A stretch of 64,000 bases of DNA from Streptomyces seoulensis (GCF_022846655.1 NZ_AP025667.1:4687001-4751000); one strand, 5' to 3'; shown: positions 50,331 through 59,547, counted from the first letter of the stretch. Notes: generated by a model not told the origin, from the sequence alone. Translations and numbers: made by a program.

Positions 50331-52108
50331 GCGGGGATCGCCGTGCGTGCGTGTAGGGCGGCGGCGAGCGTGCGCTCTTGCTCGGGGTTGACGGTGTTGA
50401 TGACGTGCCAGGGCAGGAGCGCGGTGTCCATGGTGCGCAGGTGCTGGTCGAAGGTGAGGCCGTGGAGGGCCAAGGCATGGTCGAGTTGTGCCTTGGTGAG
50501 GTGGGTGAAGTCGGTGCCGGCGTCGTGGAGGTGTTCGAGGGCGTGACCGACGCGGCGGTCGCCGCGGCCGCACACGGCTTCGAGCAGCAGCCGGGAGTGC
50601 TCGCCCCACAGAACTCGGAAGCGGTCGTGGGTGGGGCCGGCCAGGTAGGTGAGGCGGTCGCGGATTGCGGTGACCCACCCGTTCACGAGGTCGGGGTCCG
50701 CCATGGGCAGACGCTGGCTGACGGTGCCGGGCTGGGGCATGAACTGCTGCAGTTTGACGATGACCGCGCCGTCCGGGCGGCCCAGGCGCTCGAAGACGCG
50801 CAGGGCGTAGTCGGCGATGGCCAGGCGCTCCGCTTGTGTCTCGCCGGGGGCGCCGACCATGAAATACAGCATGACGGTGCCGAAGTGCGTGGTGGCGCGG
50901 CACAGGTCCAGGGCGCGCCCGACCTTGGCCTCGTCCATCGTCTTACCGAAGAGGGAGACGAGGTTGTCGGCGGCGAACTCGGGGGCGATGGTGATCACGC
51001 CGCGGGGGGCGTCGAGGCTGAGTTCGGTGAACAGGTGGCCGGGGTCCAAGTGGGCGACCGTGTCGAGGTATCCGGCGGTGACCTCGTCGGCGCGGACCGA
51101 TCCGATGATCACGCTCACGGGCTCGGGGGCGCGGTCGGCGTAGGCGGCGATGCGGTCAAGGAGCGCGTCGCGATGCCGGTACTGGGTGAAGGTCGGGGAG
51201 CTGATGATGATCTTCCGTATGCCGTGCTGCTCCAGGGTGTCGACGTAGTCGGTGAGCTGTTCGATCGGGGCGTTGCGGAAGGGCGGGGTGCCGAGGGTGC
51301 ACATGTGGCAGGAGTGCTTGCATCCGAGGTTGGCGATGATCAGCGCGCAGGTTCCGTCGCTGATCGGCGAGGTGAAGTGCGCGGGTCCGAGGTCGCGGGG
51401 GGTGAGGTACTGCGGGCGAACGGTGTCGGGGGCGGCAGGGGTGCGCGCGTGGATCGCGGAGGTGCCGCCGCCGGGCAGTGAGGCGTGCTCGTAGAGAGAT
51501 GGGACATACAGGCCGGGGATGCGGGCGGCCTGTTCCAGGAGCGCGGCACGGGCGCCGTCTCGATGCTGGTGGACCAGACGGATCAGGTCGAGGAAGGAGC
51601 GCTCGGCCTCGCCGAGGGCCACGATGTCCAGGAAGTCGGCCATGGGTTCGGGGTTTGCCAAGCCCCCGCTGCCGCCGACGACCAGGGGATGGCGGCCCAC
51701 GGCGCGGTCGGCACTACGCCGCGGAATGCCAGCGACGTCCAGCAGGCGCAGCACGGAGTGCAGGTCGCCGGCGTTGGTGACGCTCACGCCGACGATGTCG
51801 GCGTCGGCGACGGGGGTGGGGTTCTCGATCGAGCGGTACGGCTCGCCGTCAGGGGTGCGCAGCCGGTTGGCGTCGGCGACGAGGCACTCGTAGGCGAGGG
51901 CTCGTTCCGCGATGGCCGGGATGTCGGGGTTCCGGTTGACGAGGTCGTATAAGGCCATGGGTCCGGTGGCGAGCAGGCTGTAGGCGTGCTGGTAGGGGGA
52001 GAGGAACACCACGCGAAGGTCGTCGGGGCGGCGAGGGCGGGTGTAAGGGCCGTGGAGGTGAATTTCGCGGCGGCGGATGCGGTCGGTCTCTCTGGCGATT
52101 GCGGTCAC
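50327..52108 (-). CDS. Radical SAM enzyme with B12-binding-like N-terminal domain
   Basis: A 593-residue radical SAM protein. The cluster-binding CxxxCxxC is in ANLGCKHSCHMCTLG near residue 258. The N-terminal 200 residues (FLSPYQHAYSLLATGPMALY, then VGVSVTNAGDLHSVLRLLDV, PLVVGGSGGLANPEPMADFL) resemble the cobalamin-binding-like Rossmann domain of the YgiQ/TIGR03960 group, but the DxHxxG cobalamin motif is not evident (DLHSVL is nearest). Later blocks ELSLDAPRG and MLYFMVGAPGETQAE fit the radical SAM barrel. The GTG at 52108 starts VTAIARETD. It probably performs a carbon-skeleton or C-H step in the operon's pathway. Confidence 0.85.
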   Translation of the reverse strand: MTAIARETDRIRRREIHLHGPYTRPRRPDDLRVVFLSPYQHAYSLLATGPMALYDLVNRNPDIPAIAERALAYECLVADANRLRTPDGEPYRSIENPTPVADADIVGVSVTNAGDLHSVLRLLDVAGIPRRSADRAVGRHPLVVGGSGGLANPEPMADFLDIVALGEAERSFLDLIRLVHQHRDGARAALLEQAARIPGLYVPSLYEHASLPGGGTSAIHARTPAAPDTVRPQYLTPRDLGPAHFTSPISDGTCALIIANLGCKHSCHMCTLGTPPFRNAPIEQLTDYVDTLEQHGIRKIIISSPTFTQYRHRDALLDRIAAYADRAPEPVSVIIGSVRADEVTAGYLDTVAHLDPGHLFTELSLDAPRGVITIAPEFAADNLVSLFGKTMDEAKVGRALDLCRATTHFGTVMLYFMVGAPGETQAERLAIADYALRVFERLGRPDGAVIVKLQQFMPQPGTVSQRLPMADPDLVNGWVTAIRDRLTYLAGPTHDRFRVLWGEHSRLLLEAVCGRGDRRVGHALEHLHDAGTDFTHLTKAQLDHALALHGLTFDQHLRTMDTALLPWHVINTVNPEQERTLAAALHARTAIPA

Positions 52109-52125
52109 GGGCTTGTCCTGTCGCG

Positions 52126-53337
52126 TCAGCGGGAGTCGGTGAGGGGCGAAGGGGCGAGGACGGCGCGCAGCGTGTCGGCGACCATGAGTCCGGTCGGCTG
52201 CGGCTCCCCGGGCAGGAAGGTCTCGGCGATGTAGTCGCTGGTGAGGACGCGGCGCGCTGTGGCGGGGAGTGTCTCGGGCCATGTGGCGATCGGGCCGGCC
52301 AGATGCGCGGCGGTGTGATGCCGGAGCCAGGCGGTCCAGTCGGCGGGGGCGTCGGCGATCATCAGCTGGTTGGCGAAGGGTTCCAGGGCGAACAGGTCGG
52401 CGGCAGTGAGCGTGGTGCCGAGTCGGGCTGGGCGCAGTCCGCTGTCGGAGAGGACGACTGGCAGGTCGTGTTGGTGATGTAGGCGGCGGGCGACAGCGGT
52501 CAGGAGGGCGTGGCGGTCGGGGGTGGTACGGGCCCAGGAGGAGGAGATGGCGCCGAGGGGTTCGGTGAGGCGCGCCGACAGGCGGTCGATCGAGGCCGTA
52601 ATGTCGGCCAACTCGGTCGGGACGCTGCTGCGTTCGGGCAGAGCGTGGTGGCCGCCGCTCCAGCGCCTGTCGGGGTGGAGTTCGGCCTGGGCGTAGCCGC
52701 GGGCGTGCTCGCAGCCCTTGAGGACCAGGGCCTTCCCAGCGGTGGTGGGGCCTCGGGCGCCGCTGTGGCAGTGGCCGGAGAAGACCAGGTCGAGGTGGGG
52801 CACAACGTCGGCGAGGGCGAGGTCGTGGTCAAAGCCGGCGTGGCTGAGCAGCACCCACGTGTCGACGTCGGCAGTGGCGGCGGCCAGGCGTTTGAGGGCG
52901 TGTACTGGATCGACCAGGCGGAGGCCGGGGCGCTGGGAGACACGGATCGCGTCGAACGCCTCGGGGCCCATGATGCCGGTGACGGCGGCGCGCCGGCCGC
53001 CGATGAGGGTTCGGTAGAGGGTGTGGAACGCGGGGCTGCCGTCGGCGCGCGTGATGTTGGCGCACACGGCGACGCGGTGCAGGTCCTGGTCGCGCAGGTA
53101 GTTGACGAAGCCATGGTTGCCGGGCACCACGACGTCGTAGAGGCGGGTGAGGATCTTTCGTTCGACGGCGCCGCCGCCGAGCTGGTGGTAGCCGGTGCCC
53201 TCGAACCAGTCGCCGGCGTCGACGACCAGGTGCCGCTGACGGGCCCGGTGGAGGTGGGCGAGCAGCGCGGGGGCGCGCTGAAGGCTGGAGTGGACGTCGG
53301 TGGTGGCGGTGATACCGGTCAGCGGCCGGGCTGTCAT
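52126..53337 (-). CDS. 5'-nucleotidase-like metallophosphoesterase
   Basis: A 403-residue protein with a calcineurin-like phosphatase domain (ITATTDVHSSL as DxH, VDAGDWFEG as GDxxxG, VVPGNHGFV as GNH, LLSHAG and FSGHCHSG as the GHxH) and a 5'-nucleotidase C-terminal domain (VVLSDSGLRPARLGTTLTAA, DLFALEPFANQL). There is no signal peptide, unlike periplasmic UshA-type enzymes, so it acts in the cytoplasm. Its likely job is to remove phosphate from a nucleotide or sugar phosphate. GGGGAG precedes the ATG at 53337. Confidence 0.85.
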   Translation of the reverse strand: MTARPLTGITATTDVHSSLQRAPALLAHLHRARQRHLVVDAGDWFEGTGYHQLGGGAVERKILTRLYDVVVPGNHGFVNYLRDQDLHRVAVCANITRADGSPAFHTLYRTLIGGRRAAVTGIMGPEAFDAIRVSQRPGLRLVDPVHALKRLAAATADVDTWVLLSHAGFDHDLALADVVPHLDLVFSGHCHSGARGPTTAGKALVLKGCEHARGYAQAELHPDRRWSGGHHALPERSSVPTELADITASIDRLSARLTEPLGAISSSWARTTPDRHALLTAVARRLHHQHDLPVVLSDSGLRPARLGTTLTAADLFALEPFANQLMIADAPADWTAWLRHHTAAHLAGPIATWPETLPATARRVLTSDYIAETFLPGEPQPTGLMVADTLRAVLAPSPLTDSR

Positions 53338-53398
53338 CCAGGTACTCCCCTCGGGGGTGGGACCAGGGCCGGGGCGGGCCCGGCCGGTGCACGCGTCC

Positions 53399-54592
53399 TC
53401 AGGTGCGGGTGGCGGCCGCCGTGCGGACGGCATCGCCGATCGCCTCGGCGATCTCGCGGTTCTCCGCGTCGCTCATCAGCGGGTGCAGGCAGGGGTGCAG
53501 CGCTCGGTCGGCGGTCCGCTTGGCAGCCGGCAGGTGCTGCCCGGCGGTCGCGCGGGCGATCAGCTCGTGCCCGTGCGGGGTGGGCCGCTCGCCCGTCAGA
53601 CTGCCGACGCCGTGCCGCCCGGCGAGCAGGCGGCGCACCTCGTCACGCCCTGCCGCGCCCCAGTCCTCGGGGAGCAGCACGTTGTAGAGGTAGTGGGTGT
53701 GGGCACGGCCGATACTCGGCGGCAGCACCAGCCCCGGGATACGGAGGTCGCGCAGATGCTCGGTGCGCTGCTCAGCCAGGTGGATCCGGCGGTCGTTCAT
53801 GTCCCGCAGACGGCGAAGCTGGACCAGTCCGACGGCGGCCTGGAGTTTGGTCATCTTGAAGTTGCTGCCCAGCAAGCGGCCCTTGCCGAAGCTGCGCAGG
53901 CGGCGCAGCCGCACGGCCAGGGCCTCATCACGCGTTGTGATCATGCCGCCCTCGCCCAGGGTCGTCATCCCCTTCTTACTCTGGAAGGAGAAGACGCTTG
54001 CCCAGCCGGCGCGGCCGACCGGCCCGAGGTCGGTCTCCGCGCCCACCGCGCGGGCCGCATCCACGACGATCCGGGCGGGGCCGTACTCAGGGTGAGGGTG
54101 GCGCTCGGCCAGGTCGAGCAGCGGCTGCAGGTCCGCGACTTGGCCGTTCATGTGGGTGACGAGGATGGCCCGGGTTCTGCCAGTCAGGAGGCGGGCGACG
54201 TGCTCGGGGTCGGGATTGAACCCGCCGGGCGACGGTTCAGCGAGGAGGAGGCGGGCGCCGGCGCGCAGGACGGACAGATGCGGGCCAACGAAGTTAAGCG
54301 CGCCGGAAATCACCTCGTCGCCCGGTCGCAGGTCGAGGCAGGCGAGGACCTGGTCCATCGCGGTGCCAGCGCCGTTGTAGGCGATGGCGAACGGGACCGC
54401 GGCGTGCGCGGCGAAGGCGTCCTCGAACGTCATCTCCTGCGCCTTGGCCCGGAAACCGGTGCGCCAGTCGGCGGAATCGGTCAGGGTCTGCATGACCGCG
54501 TCGATCTCGTCCTGGGTGTACCAGCCGCCGAGGGCGGGCTGTTCCGGCCAGCGCAGTGCCGTCTCCGAGACGTCGGCGCGGGCAGTGGTCAC
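53399..54592 (-). CDS. DegT/DnrJ/EryC1-type PLP aminotransferase
   Basis: A 397-residue sugar aminotransferase-family protein. FSFQSKKGMTTLGEGGMITT carries the PLP Lys and the GEGG block; NGAGTAMDQVLACLDLRPGD, EVISGALNFVGPHL and IVVDAARAVGAETD (PLP-ring Asp region) also fit. Members of this family aminate keto-sugars or cyclitols with Glu or Gln. It overlaps the TIM-barrel gene by 4 nt and the phosphoesterase lies 61 bp downstream, arguing for an amino-sugar or amino-cyclitol step. Confidence 0.9.
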   Translation of the reverse strand: MTTARADVSETALRWPEQPALGGWYTQDEIDAVMQTLTDSADWRTGFRAKAQEMTFEDAFAAHAAVPFAIAYNGAGTAMDQVLACLDLRPGDEVISGALNFVGPHLSVLRAGARLLLAEPSPGGFNPDPEHVARLLTGRTRAILVTHMNGQVADLQPLLDLAERHPHPEYGPARIVVDAARAVGAETDLGPVGRAGWASVFSFQSKKGMTTLGEGGMITTRDEALAVRLRRLRSFGKGRLLGSNFKMTKLQAAVGLVQLRRLRDMNDRRIHLAEQRTEHLRDLRIPGLVLPPSIGRAHTHYLYNVLLPEDWGAAGRDEVRRLLAGRHGVGSLTGERPTPHGHELIARATAGQHLPAAKRTADRALHPCLHPLMSDAENREIAEAIGDAVRTAAATRT

Positions 54593-55443
54593 GGCCGGCC
54601 CCCAGCGGGGGCATGGCCTGCGCGGTCAAGAACATGGTGTGCGGCACGGTAGGCGACGCGGGCGGCGTCCAGCGTGGGCATGGCGTGCAGGTCGGGGTGC
54701 TTGACCTCCACGCTCACCGGTCCCGTCCAGCCCCAGGCAACCAGCTCGGCCAGGAGCCGGGGCAGGTCGATGACGCCCTCGCCGGGCAGTACCCGGTGCT
54801 CATCGCGCAGCCGCTCCGCCTCGATGCCGGCCGGGGCGTCGTTGAAGTGCACCCACAGCGGCATCTCCGGTGGGATCTGCTCAAGGCCGGGGGAACCGGA
54901 CAGGTGCCAGTGGTAGGAGTCGATCAGAGGACCGACGTTCGATCGGCCCACCCGGGCGAGCACACCGAGCGTGCCGGACAGGGTCCGCACGCCGTTCTCC
55001 GGCGGATCGCTGGGGCGCAGCCCCATGTACTCGACGCAGACGTTCAGGCCGCGCTCGGCGGCGAGATCGGCCACGGCTCCGATGCGGTCCTCGACCTCGG
55101 CCGGACCAGGGATCGGAGCGCCGGTGTCGTCGACGTGCGGCAGGACGAGCGTGCCGCTGCGAGCCCCGAGGCCGGCGGTGAAGTCCATCGCGGCCGGGGT
55201 GCCGGTGACGGCCTGCGCCCAGCGGGCGGTGTTCCAGCCCAGGCGCAGGTTCCACCCGGCGTGCCAAGGTCCGAACCCATCGGCGTCGAGCAGGTTGATC
55301 AGGGCGGGGTCCTGGGCGAGGGCGGTACGCCACTTGTCGGCGGATAGTTCGACGTGTCGGAAGCCGGCCGCGTGGGCCGAGCGCACTGCTTCGGCGTACG
55401 GGCTGCGCTTGTTCAAGGTCGAGCGGGTGATGGACAGCTCCAT
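54589..55443 (-). CDS. Sugar phosphate isomerase/epimerase (TIM barrel)
   Basis: A 284-residue xylose-isomerase-like TIM-barrel protein of the AP-endonuclease 2 superfamily, with NVCVEYMGLRPSD (metal-ligand Glu), VGPLIDSYHWHLSGS (Asp/His), MPLWVHFNDAP and GPVSVEVKHPDL (second Glu). These enzymes isomerise or epimerise keto-sugars, sugar phosphates or cyclitols (for example inosose). It feeds naturally into the coupled DegT aminotransferase by supplying a keto group. Confidence 0.85.
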   Translation of the reverse strand: MELSITRSTLNKRSPYAEAVRSAHAAGFRHVELSADKWRTALAQDPALINLLDADGFGPWHAGWNLRLGWNTARWAQAVTGTPAAMDFTAGLGARSGTLVLPHVDDTGAPIPGPAEVEDRIGAVADLAAERGLNVCVEYMGLRPSDPPENGVRTLSGTLGVLARVGRSNVGPLIDSYHWHLSGSPGLEQIPPEMPLWVHFNDAPAGIEAERLRDEHRVLPGEGVIDLPRLLAELVAWGWTGPVSVEVKHPDLHAMPTLDAARVAYRAAHHVLDRAGHAPAGGRP

Positions 55444-55512
55444 GCCGGAGCCCCCCCCTTTCGGGTGCGGATCGGAATGTGGGCCGCATGGCCCGAGCGG
55501 TCTCGACAGCGT

Positions 55513-56073
55513 TCAGGCCGGCCGGTGATCCCGGGCATGCTCGAAGTCGGTGATGGCAGCAACCTTCACCGCGGCGGAGCAAGCGGGATCGAAGCGGTGG
55601 GCGAGCCAGACGGCCAGCAGCTCGCGGGCTGACTCCAGCGGGACGATCTTCTGCCCCAGGCACAGCACCTGGGCGTTCGTGTAGCGGACGGCATGCTCGA
55701 CGCTGTAAGGGTCATGAGCGGTGACGGCGCGAACGCCGCGCACTTTGTTCGCTGCGACCGCCATGCCCATGCCTGTGTGGCAGACCAGCAAGGCCCGGTC
55801 CGCGTGCCCCTCGGCAATCAGCCGGGCGGCGGCGAAGGCCGCGTCCGGATAGGGCGGCGGGGTGCTGGGCGTCAGGTCGATGAGGGTTGCGACGAGCGGA
55901 TGGAGAGCAAGGTCGGCGGCCAGTTGACGCCGGTGGAGCGCGCCGGCCGCGTCCGAGGCCACCACGATCCGCAGCCGCCCCGGCAGCGGTACCGCCACGG
56001 TCGCCGCGTTCCGGACGGTCATCGCGGACAGTAAGCCCGCAGCCGAGGCAGCCGGGTTCGTCGTGGACTGCAT
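55513..56073 (-). CDS. RpiB/LacAB-family sugar-phosphate isomerase
   Basis: A 186-residue protein with the RpiB fold: IVVASDAAGALHRRQLAADL replaces the usual GSDHAGFxLK, so the His after the Asp is Ala; LVCHTGMGMAVAANKVRGVR retains the catalytic Cys in the CxTGxGM loop; HDPYSVEHAVRYTNAQVLCL matches the HN/ARxHNDANVLxLG region. The changed residues suggest a substrate other than ribose 5-phosphate. The ATG at 56073 is chosen. It is the first gene of the minus-strand operon. Confidence 0.82.
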   Translation of the reverse strand: MQSTTNPAASAAGLLSAMTVRNAATVAVPLPGRLRIVVASDAAGALHRRQLAADLALHPLVATLIDLTPSTPPPYPDAAFAAARLIAEGHADRALLVCHTGMGMAVAANKVRGVRAVTAHDPYSVEHAVRYTNAQVLCLGQKIVPLESARELLAVWLAHRFDPACSAAVKVAAITDFEHARDHRPA

Positions 56074-56312
56074 ACGAGGCTCTCCCTTCGGGCGCGCCCG
56101 CTGCGCGAAGTGCACGCCGAGCCGGCGTGAGGACAGGGATGGTGCGTGGCGCTCCGGTCAGGGGCGGGAGCAGCCAGCCGATCAGGGCCGGCCATGGCGG
56201 TGTCGACCGGCGGCGGTCTTCTCTCCACCCGGGGTCCAGCGTCTGGCGGATCGAAGCTCTCACAGTGAACGACGCCGTCCCGCTCACCGATAGACACGAG
56301 CGGACACGACCC

Positions 56313-56359
56313 TGTTCATCGCGTTCGTGATCACCAACCAGCCTTACTGATCATGAACA
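56313..56359. promoter_or_regulatory. Interlocked palindromes in the divergent promoter
   Basis: TGTTCAT (56313-56319) pairs with ATGAACA (56353-56359) as an inverted repeat; within lie GTGATCAC (56327-56334) and TGATCA (56348-56353), each palindromic. The cluster sits in the 490-bp gap between the divergent RpiB-like and glycosyltransferase genes. It is a candidate operator for both. Confidence 0.45.
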
Positions 56360-56565
56360 AGATGAACGGCTTCACCGGCGTCAGGCCCTGTCGCTGCTTG
56401 TCACAGGGCTGTTCACTGGGATCACCGGAATCTCGTGCAGCCGGGCATCCCATGCGAACGGGAGTTCTTCTCGCTGACGACCTGGAGCCGGCCCGCCAAC
56501 ATCAGCACAGAAGCCGACATCGCAACCAGTATGGTGGGCCGTAGAACGACACGAGGGAGAGCAAG

Positions 56566-57519
56566 GTGGCTGACTGGCTGGCAGCGAGAGCCACCGCGGA
56601 CCCGCAGCGTGATCCCGGAGCCGGCATGAGCGTCCCCCCGAAGCTCGCCCAGGTCGATGCGGTCGTGCTGACCATGAACGACCGGCCGGAGGAGTTCCCG
56701 AAGGCCATGGCCTCCCTCCTCGCCCAGCAGGGCATCGACCTGCGTGTGGTCATCGTCGGCAACGGCTGCCACCCCGATCACGTCCCGGAGGGTGTCAAGG
56801 TCGTCACCCTGCCGGAGAACGTGGGCATCCCCGAAGGCCGCAATGTCGGAGCCGCCGCCCTCGCCGGGCCTGACGCGGGCGAGTACCTGTTCTTCTTCGA
56901 CAACGACGCCGTTCTGCCGACACACGATGTCCTGGCCCAGCTCGTCGCGCAGGCCCGTCGCCACCCCGAGGCCGCCTACATCCAGCCGCGCATCAGCGAC
57001 CCCGACACCGGTGTCACCGTCCGCCGGTGGGTGCCCCGGCTGCGGGCAGGTGACCCCACCCGCCCCGGAACCGTCACCACGATGGCGGAGGGCGTCCTCC
57101 TTGTCCGTCGCGAGACTTTCGACCGCGTCGGCGGCTGGCCGGGCCACTTCTTCCTTTACCACGAGGGATTCGATCTGGCGTTCCGTATCTGGGACGCCGG
57201 TCACACCGGTTGGTACGCCCCCGAGGTGATCGTCCACCACCCGGCAACGGACCCGGCCCGCCACGCCTTGTACATGCGGCTGGTCGCGCGCAACCGTGTC
57301 TGGGTCGCCTACCGACGTCTGCCGGCGCTGCTGGTCCCCCTCTACATCGGGGCCTGGATCGGCATCACCAGCTACCGAACCCTCTCCTCGCCCAGGGCGC
57401 TGGCCACCTGGTTCGTCGGTCTGTGGGAGGGGCTGCGCGGCGGTCACGGGGAGCGCAGCCCCATCTCCTGGACCACCGTATGGCGGTTGACTCGCGCGGG
57501 ACGCCCGCCGGTGCTCTAG
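56566..57519 (+). CDS. GT2-family glycosyltransferase
   Basis: A protein of up to 317 residues with a GT-A fold: VDAVVLTMNDRPEEFPKAMA at its start, VVIVGNGC, LPENVGIPEGRNVGA, and FFFDNDAVLP holding the DxD-type metal site. GGWPGHFFLYHEGFDLAFRI is the acceptor-binding E/D region of rhamnosyltransferase-like GT2 enzymes. A hydrophobic segment near residue 265 (VPLYIGAWIGITS) may associate with the membrane. The GTG at 56566 follows GGGAG; an ATG at 56626 is an alternative. It is divergent from the small-molecule operon and may glycosylate its product. Confidence 0.87.
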   Translation: MADWLAARATADPQRDPGAGMSVPPKLAQVDAVVLTMNDRPEEFPKAMASLLAQQGIDLRVVIVGNGCHPDHVPEGVKVVTLPENVGIPEGRNVGAAALAGPDAGEYLFFFDNDAVLPTHDVLAQLVAQARRHPEAAYIQPRISDPDTGVTVRRWVPRLRAGDPTRPGTVTTMAEGVLLVRRETFDRVGGWPGHFFLYHEGFDLAFRIWDAGHTGWYAPEVIVHHPATDPARHALYMRLVARNRVWVAYRRLPALLVPLYIGAWIGITSYRTLSSPRALATWFVGLWEGLRGGHGERSPISWTTVWRLTRAGRPPVL

Positions 57520-57671
57520 ACACGAGGCCGTGAACATGGCTGAGCATCAGCAGGCGAGGACGATCGGTCGGCCCGCAGCATCGTCGGTCCGAAAGTCTGC
57601 GGAGCGTCGCGGCGATAGCGTGGACGGGCGCAGGACAGGTGCACTGTTCTCCGCAACCGCCAGGGGGGGTT

Positions 57672-59039
57672 GTGACAGCACGCAGAGAGCGCAACGACAA
57701 ACTGGCCGAGATCCTCGCGGAGTCCGGCCTCACGTACGAAACGCTGGCCAAGGCGACCAGGGCGATCGCGGCAGAAGCGGGAGTCACCGTGCGCACCTCC
57801 CGCTCCGCTGTCCATGCCTGGGTCGCAAGCGGTGCCATACCGGCCGGGGACACCCCCCTCTACGTGGCCGAGGCGCTCAGCAGGAAACTGCGGCGGCCCG
57901 TGACGGTCACCGAACTCGGCTTAGGCCAAGGAAACAGCACCGAGCTCACGGTCGCGCCCCCCGAGGCCCGCGCATACGACCTCGGGAGACTCATCGTGAA
58001 CAACCGCCGCGACTTTCTGAAGGTCGCCTTCTCCTACACCGCGCTCACATACCCGCTCTCGGTGATCACCCCCCAGACCGCCGCTGCGACCCTGCGCGAC
58101 GCAGGAACGAACCGCCGAGTCAGCACCTCCGAAGTAGCCACGGTGCGTCAGTTCACCGAGACTTTCCGGGCGGCTGACGAACGTCTCGGCGGCGGACACG
58201 GGCTCGCCGTCATCGCCGTGTTCCTGAGCGACGTCATCTCCCCCATGCTCAGCGGCACTTTTCAGAACAGCGACGTCCGCCGCAGCGCATTCGAGGCCGC
58301 TTCCGCCCACGCAACGCTGGTCGGTTGGAAATGCCACGACGCCGGAAAACCCGGCCCCGCACAGCACTTCTACAACCTCGCCTTCCAACTCGCCTGCGAG
58401 GCCGACCCGGCCGGGCTGGCCGCGTGGACCATGCGGGCACTCGCCCACCAGGCCCTCGACCTCGGTCACCCGGCGGGAACCGTTGATCTGGCCGAAGCCG
58501 CGCTCGCCCGCGCGCGGGGCCGCGTCGACCGGCACACCGAGGCGCTCCTGCTCATTACTGCCGCCCGAGCCCACGGTGCCAACGGCAACCGCGCTGCAGC
58601 TGCAAGTCTGATCGCCGCAGCACAGGAAGCCGCATCCGCCGGATCGTGCGGCCTCCCCTTCTACGCGGCAGCCGCCGGCCCCACTGCCGCGGTCGTGGCC
58701 TCCCACACAGGCCGGACCTTGACGGAAATGGGCGACCACGCGGCGGCCGAACGTCACTACCGCGAAGCGTTGAACGAACGAGTCGAGGACACCTATCGCC
58801 GGGGGCGCGCACTCACCCTCGCCAACATCGGCAACGCGCTCGCCGCCCAGATCCGCCCCGAGGAGGCCGTCATCATGTGGGGCCGCTCTTTGGACTTGAT
58901 GGGCGACCTCGACTCGCACCGTGCCCGCCAGGAGCTGAACCAGATCCGCGCCACTCTGACGCTCTACACGAAGCGGAAGATCCACGGTGCCGCAGACCTT
59001 GACCAGCGCGTCTCTCTTCTCAGTGCGCCCCCAGCATGA
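57672..59039 (+). CDS. Streptomyces-type HTH/TPR regulator
   Basis: A 455-residue protein with an N-terminal HTH-like part (residues about 8-65: KLAEILAESGLTYETLAKAT, SAVHAWVASG, AEALSRKLRRPVTVTELGLG) and a twin-arginine-like NNRRDFLKVAFSY near residue 115, followed by a TPR-rich helical domain. This form is frequent in Streptomyces regulators. GGGGGGT precedes the GTG at 57672. It follows the glycosyltransferase by 152 bp and may regulate the divergent operon. Confidence 0.78.
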   Translation: MTARRERNDKLAEILAESGLTYETLAKATRAIAAEAGVTVRTSRSAVHAWVASGAIPAGDTPLYVAEALSRKLRRPVTVTELGLGQGNSTELTVAPPEARAYDLGRLIVNNRRDFLKVAFSYTALTYPLSVITPQTAAATLRDAGTNRRVSTSEVATVRQFTETFRAADERLGGGHGLAVIAVFLSDVISPMLSGTFQNSDVRRSAFEAASAHATLVGWKCHDAGKPGPAQHFYNLAFQLACEADPAGLAAWTMRALAHQALDLGHPAGTVDLAEAALARARGRVDRHTEALLLITAARAHGANGNRAAAASLIAAAQEAASAGSCGLPFYAAAAGPTAAVVASHTGRTLTEMGDHAAAERHYREALNERVEDTYRRGRALTLANIGNALAAQIRPEEAVIMWGRSLDLMGDLDSHRARQELNQIRATLTLYTKRKIHGAADLDQRVSLLSAPPA

Positions 59040-59547
59040 CGCACACGGAGCTGCTGGGCGCCTGTCGAGACATCTACTCGGCTGCCTGGGCTCCTTCACG
59101 CATCAGGGGCGTCACGCGTGACCTCCGCCCAGTGGTGAGCGCTGGCCTCGTCGTACACATAGTTCGCCTGGGGCGACATGGGCGGGGGCTCCTGGGGCAG
59201 GCCCGACTTGTCCGCCACGGGACTCTCCCCCACAAGATCCCGAATCGAAAGCTCTCGCGTAGCCGAGCCTCACGCTGAGCGGCGGAGCGGACGTTGGTTC
59301 GAGCCTACTGCGCCCGCTTGATGGCGCTCTTTGCCTTTCAAGGATCACCATCAGCCTCGGGCAACCACGGGGGGCGGGCCGCAGTAGAAGCTGGCGCTGG
59401 CCCGGGTATTGCCGCCCTTTCGCCGTGGGGCGGCGCCCGGGCCGATCCGCCCTAGGGCTGGCGACCATGGTGAGCCATGGGAGAACGCCGTCACTTCCTG
59501 TCTCGAAGTGATGTGCCGCTGGCTCGCTATGCTTCTTCCCTCGACGC
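59040..59547. other. Convergent gap with a long bidirectional hairpin
   Basis: About 510 bp between the regulator and the amidase. The clear element is a hairpin at 59399-59443: GGCCCGGG pairs with CCCGGGCC, and inside it GCCGCCC (59411-59417) pairs with GGGCGGC (59428-59434). It probably terminates the amidase operon. A short frame starting at 59036 overlaps the regulator stop but has no coding character. Confidence 0.55.
59399..59443 (-). terminator. Two-tier hairpin terminator of the amidase operon
   Basis: An outer 8-bp stem (59399-59406 with 59436-59443) encloses an inner 7-bp stem (59411-59417 with 59428-59434), about 105 bp beyond the amidase stop. Confidence 0.6.

Noticed and set aside
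59036..59278. 80-codon frame overlapping the regulator stop in an ATGA
   Set aside because: The composition resembles non-coding sequence and no fold or family is visible; the overlap is probably chance.
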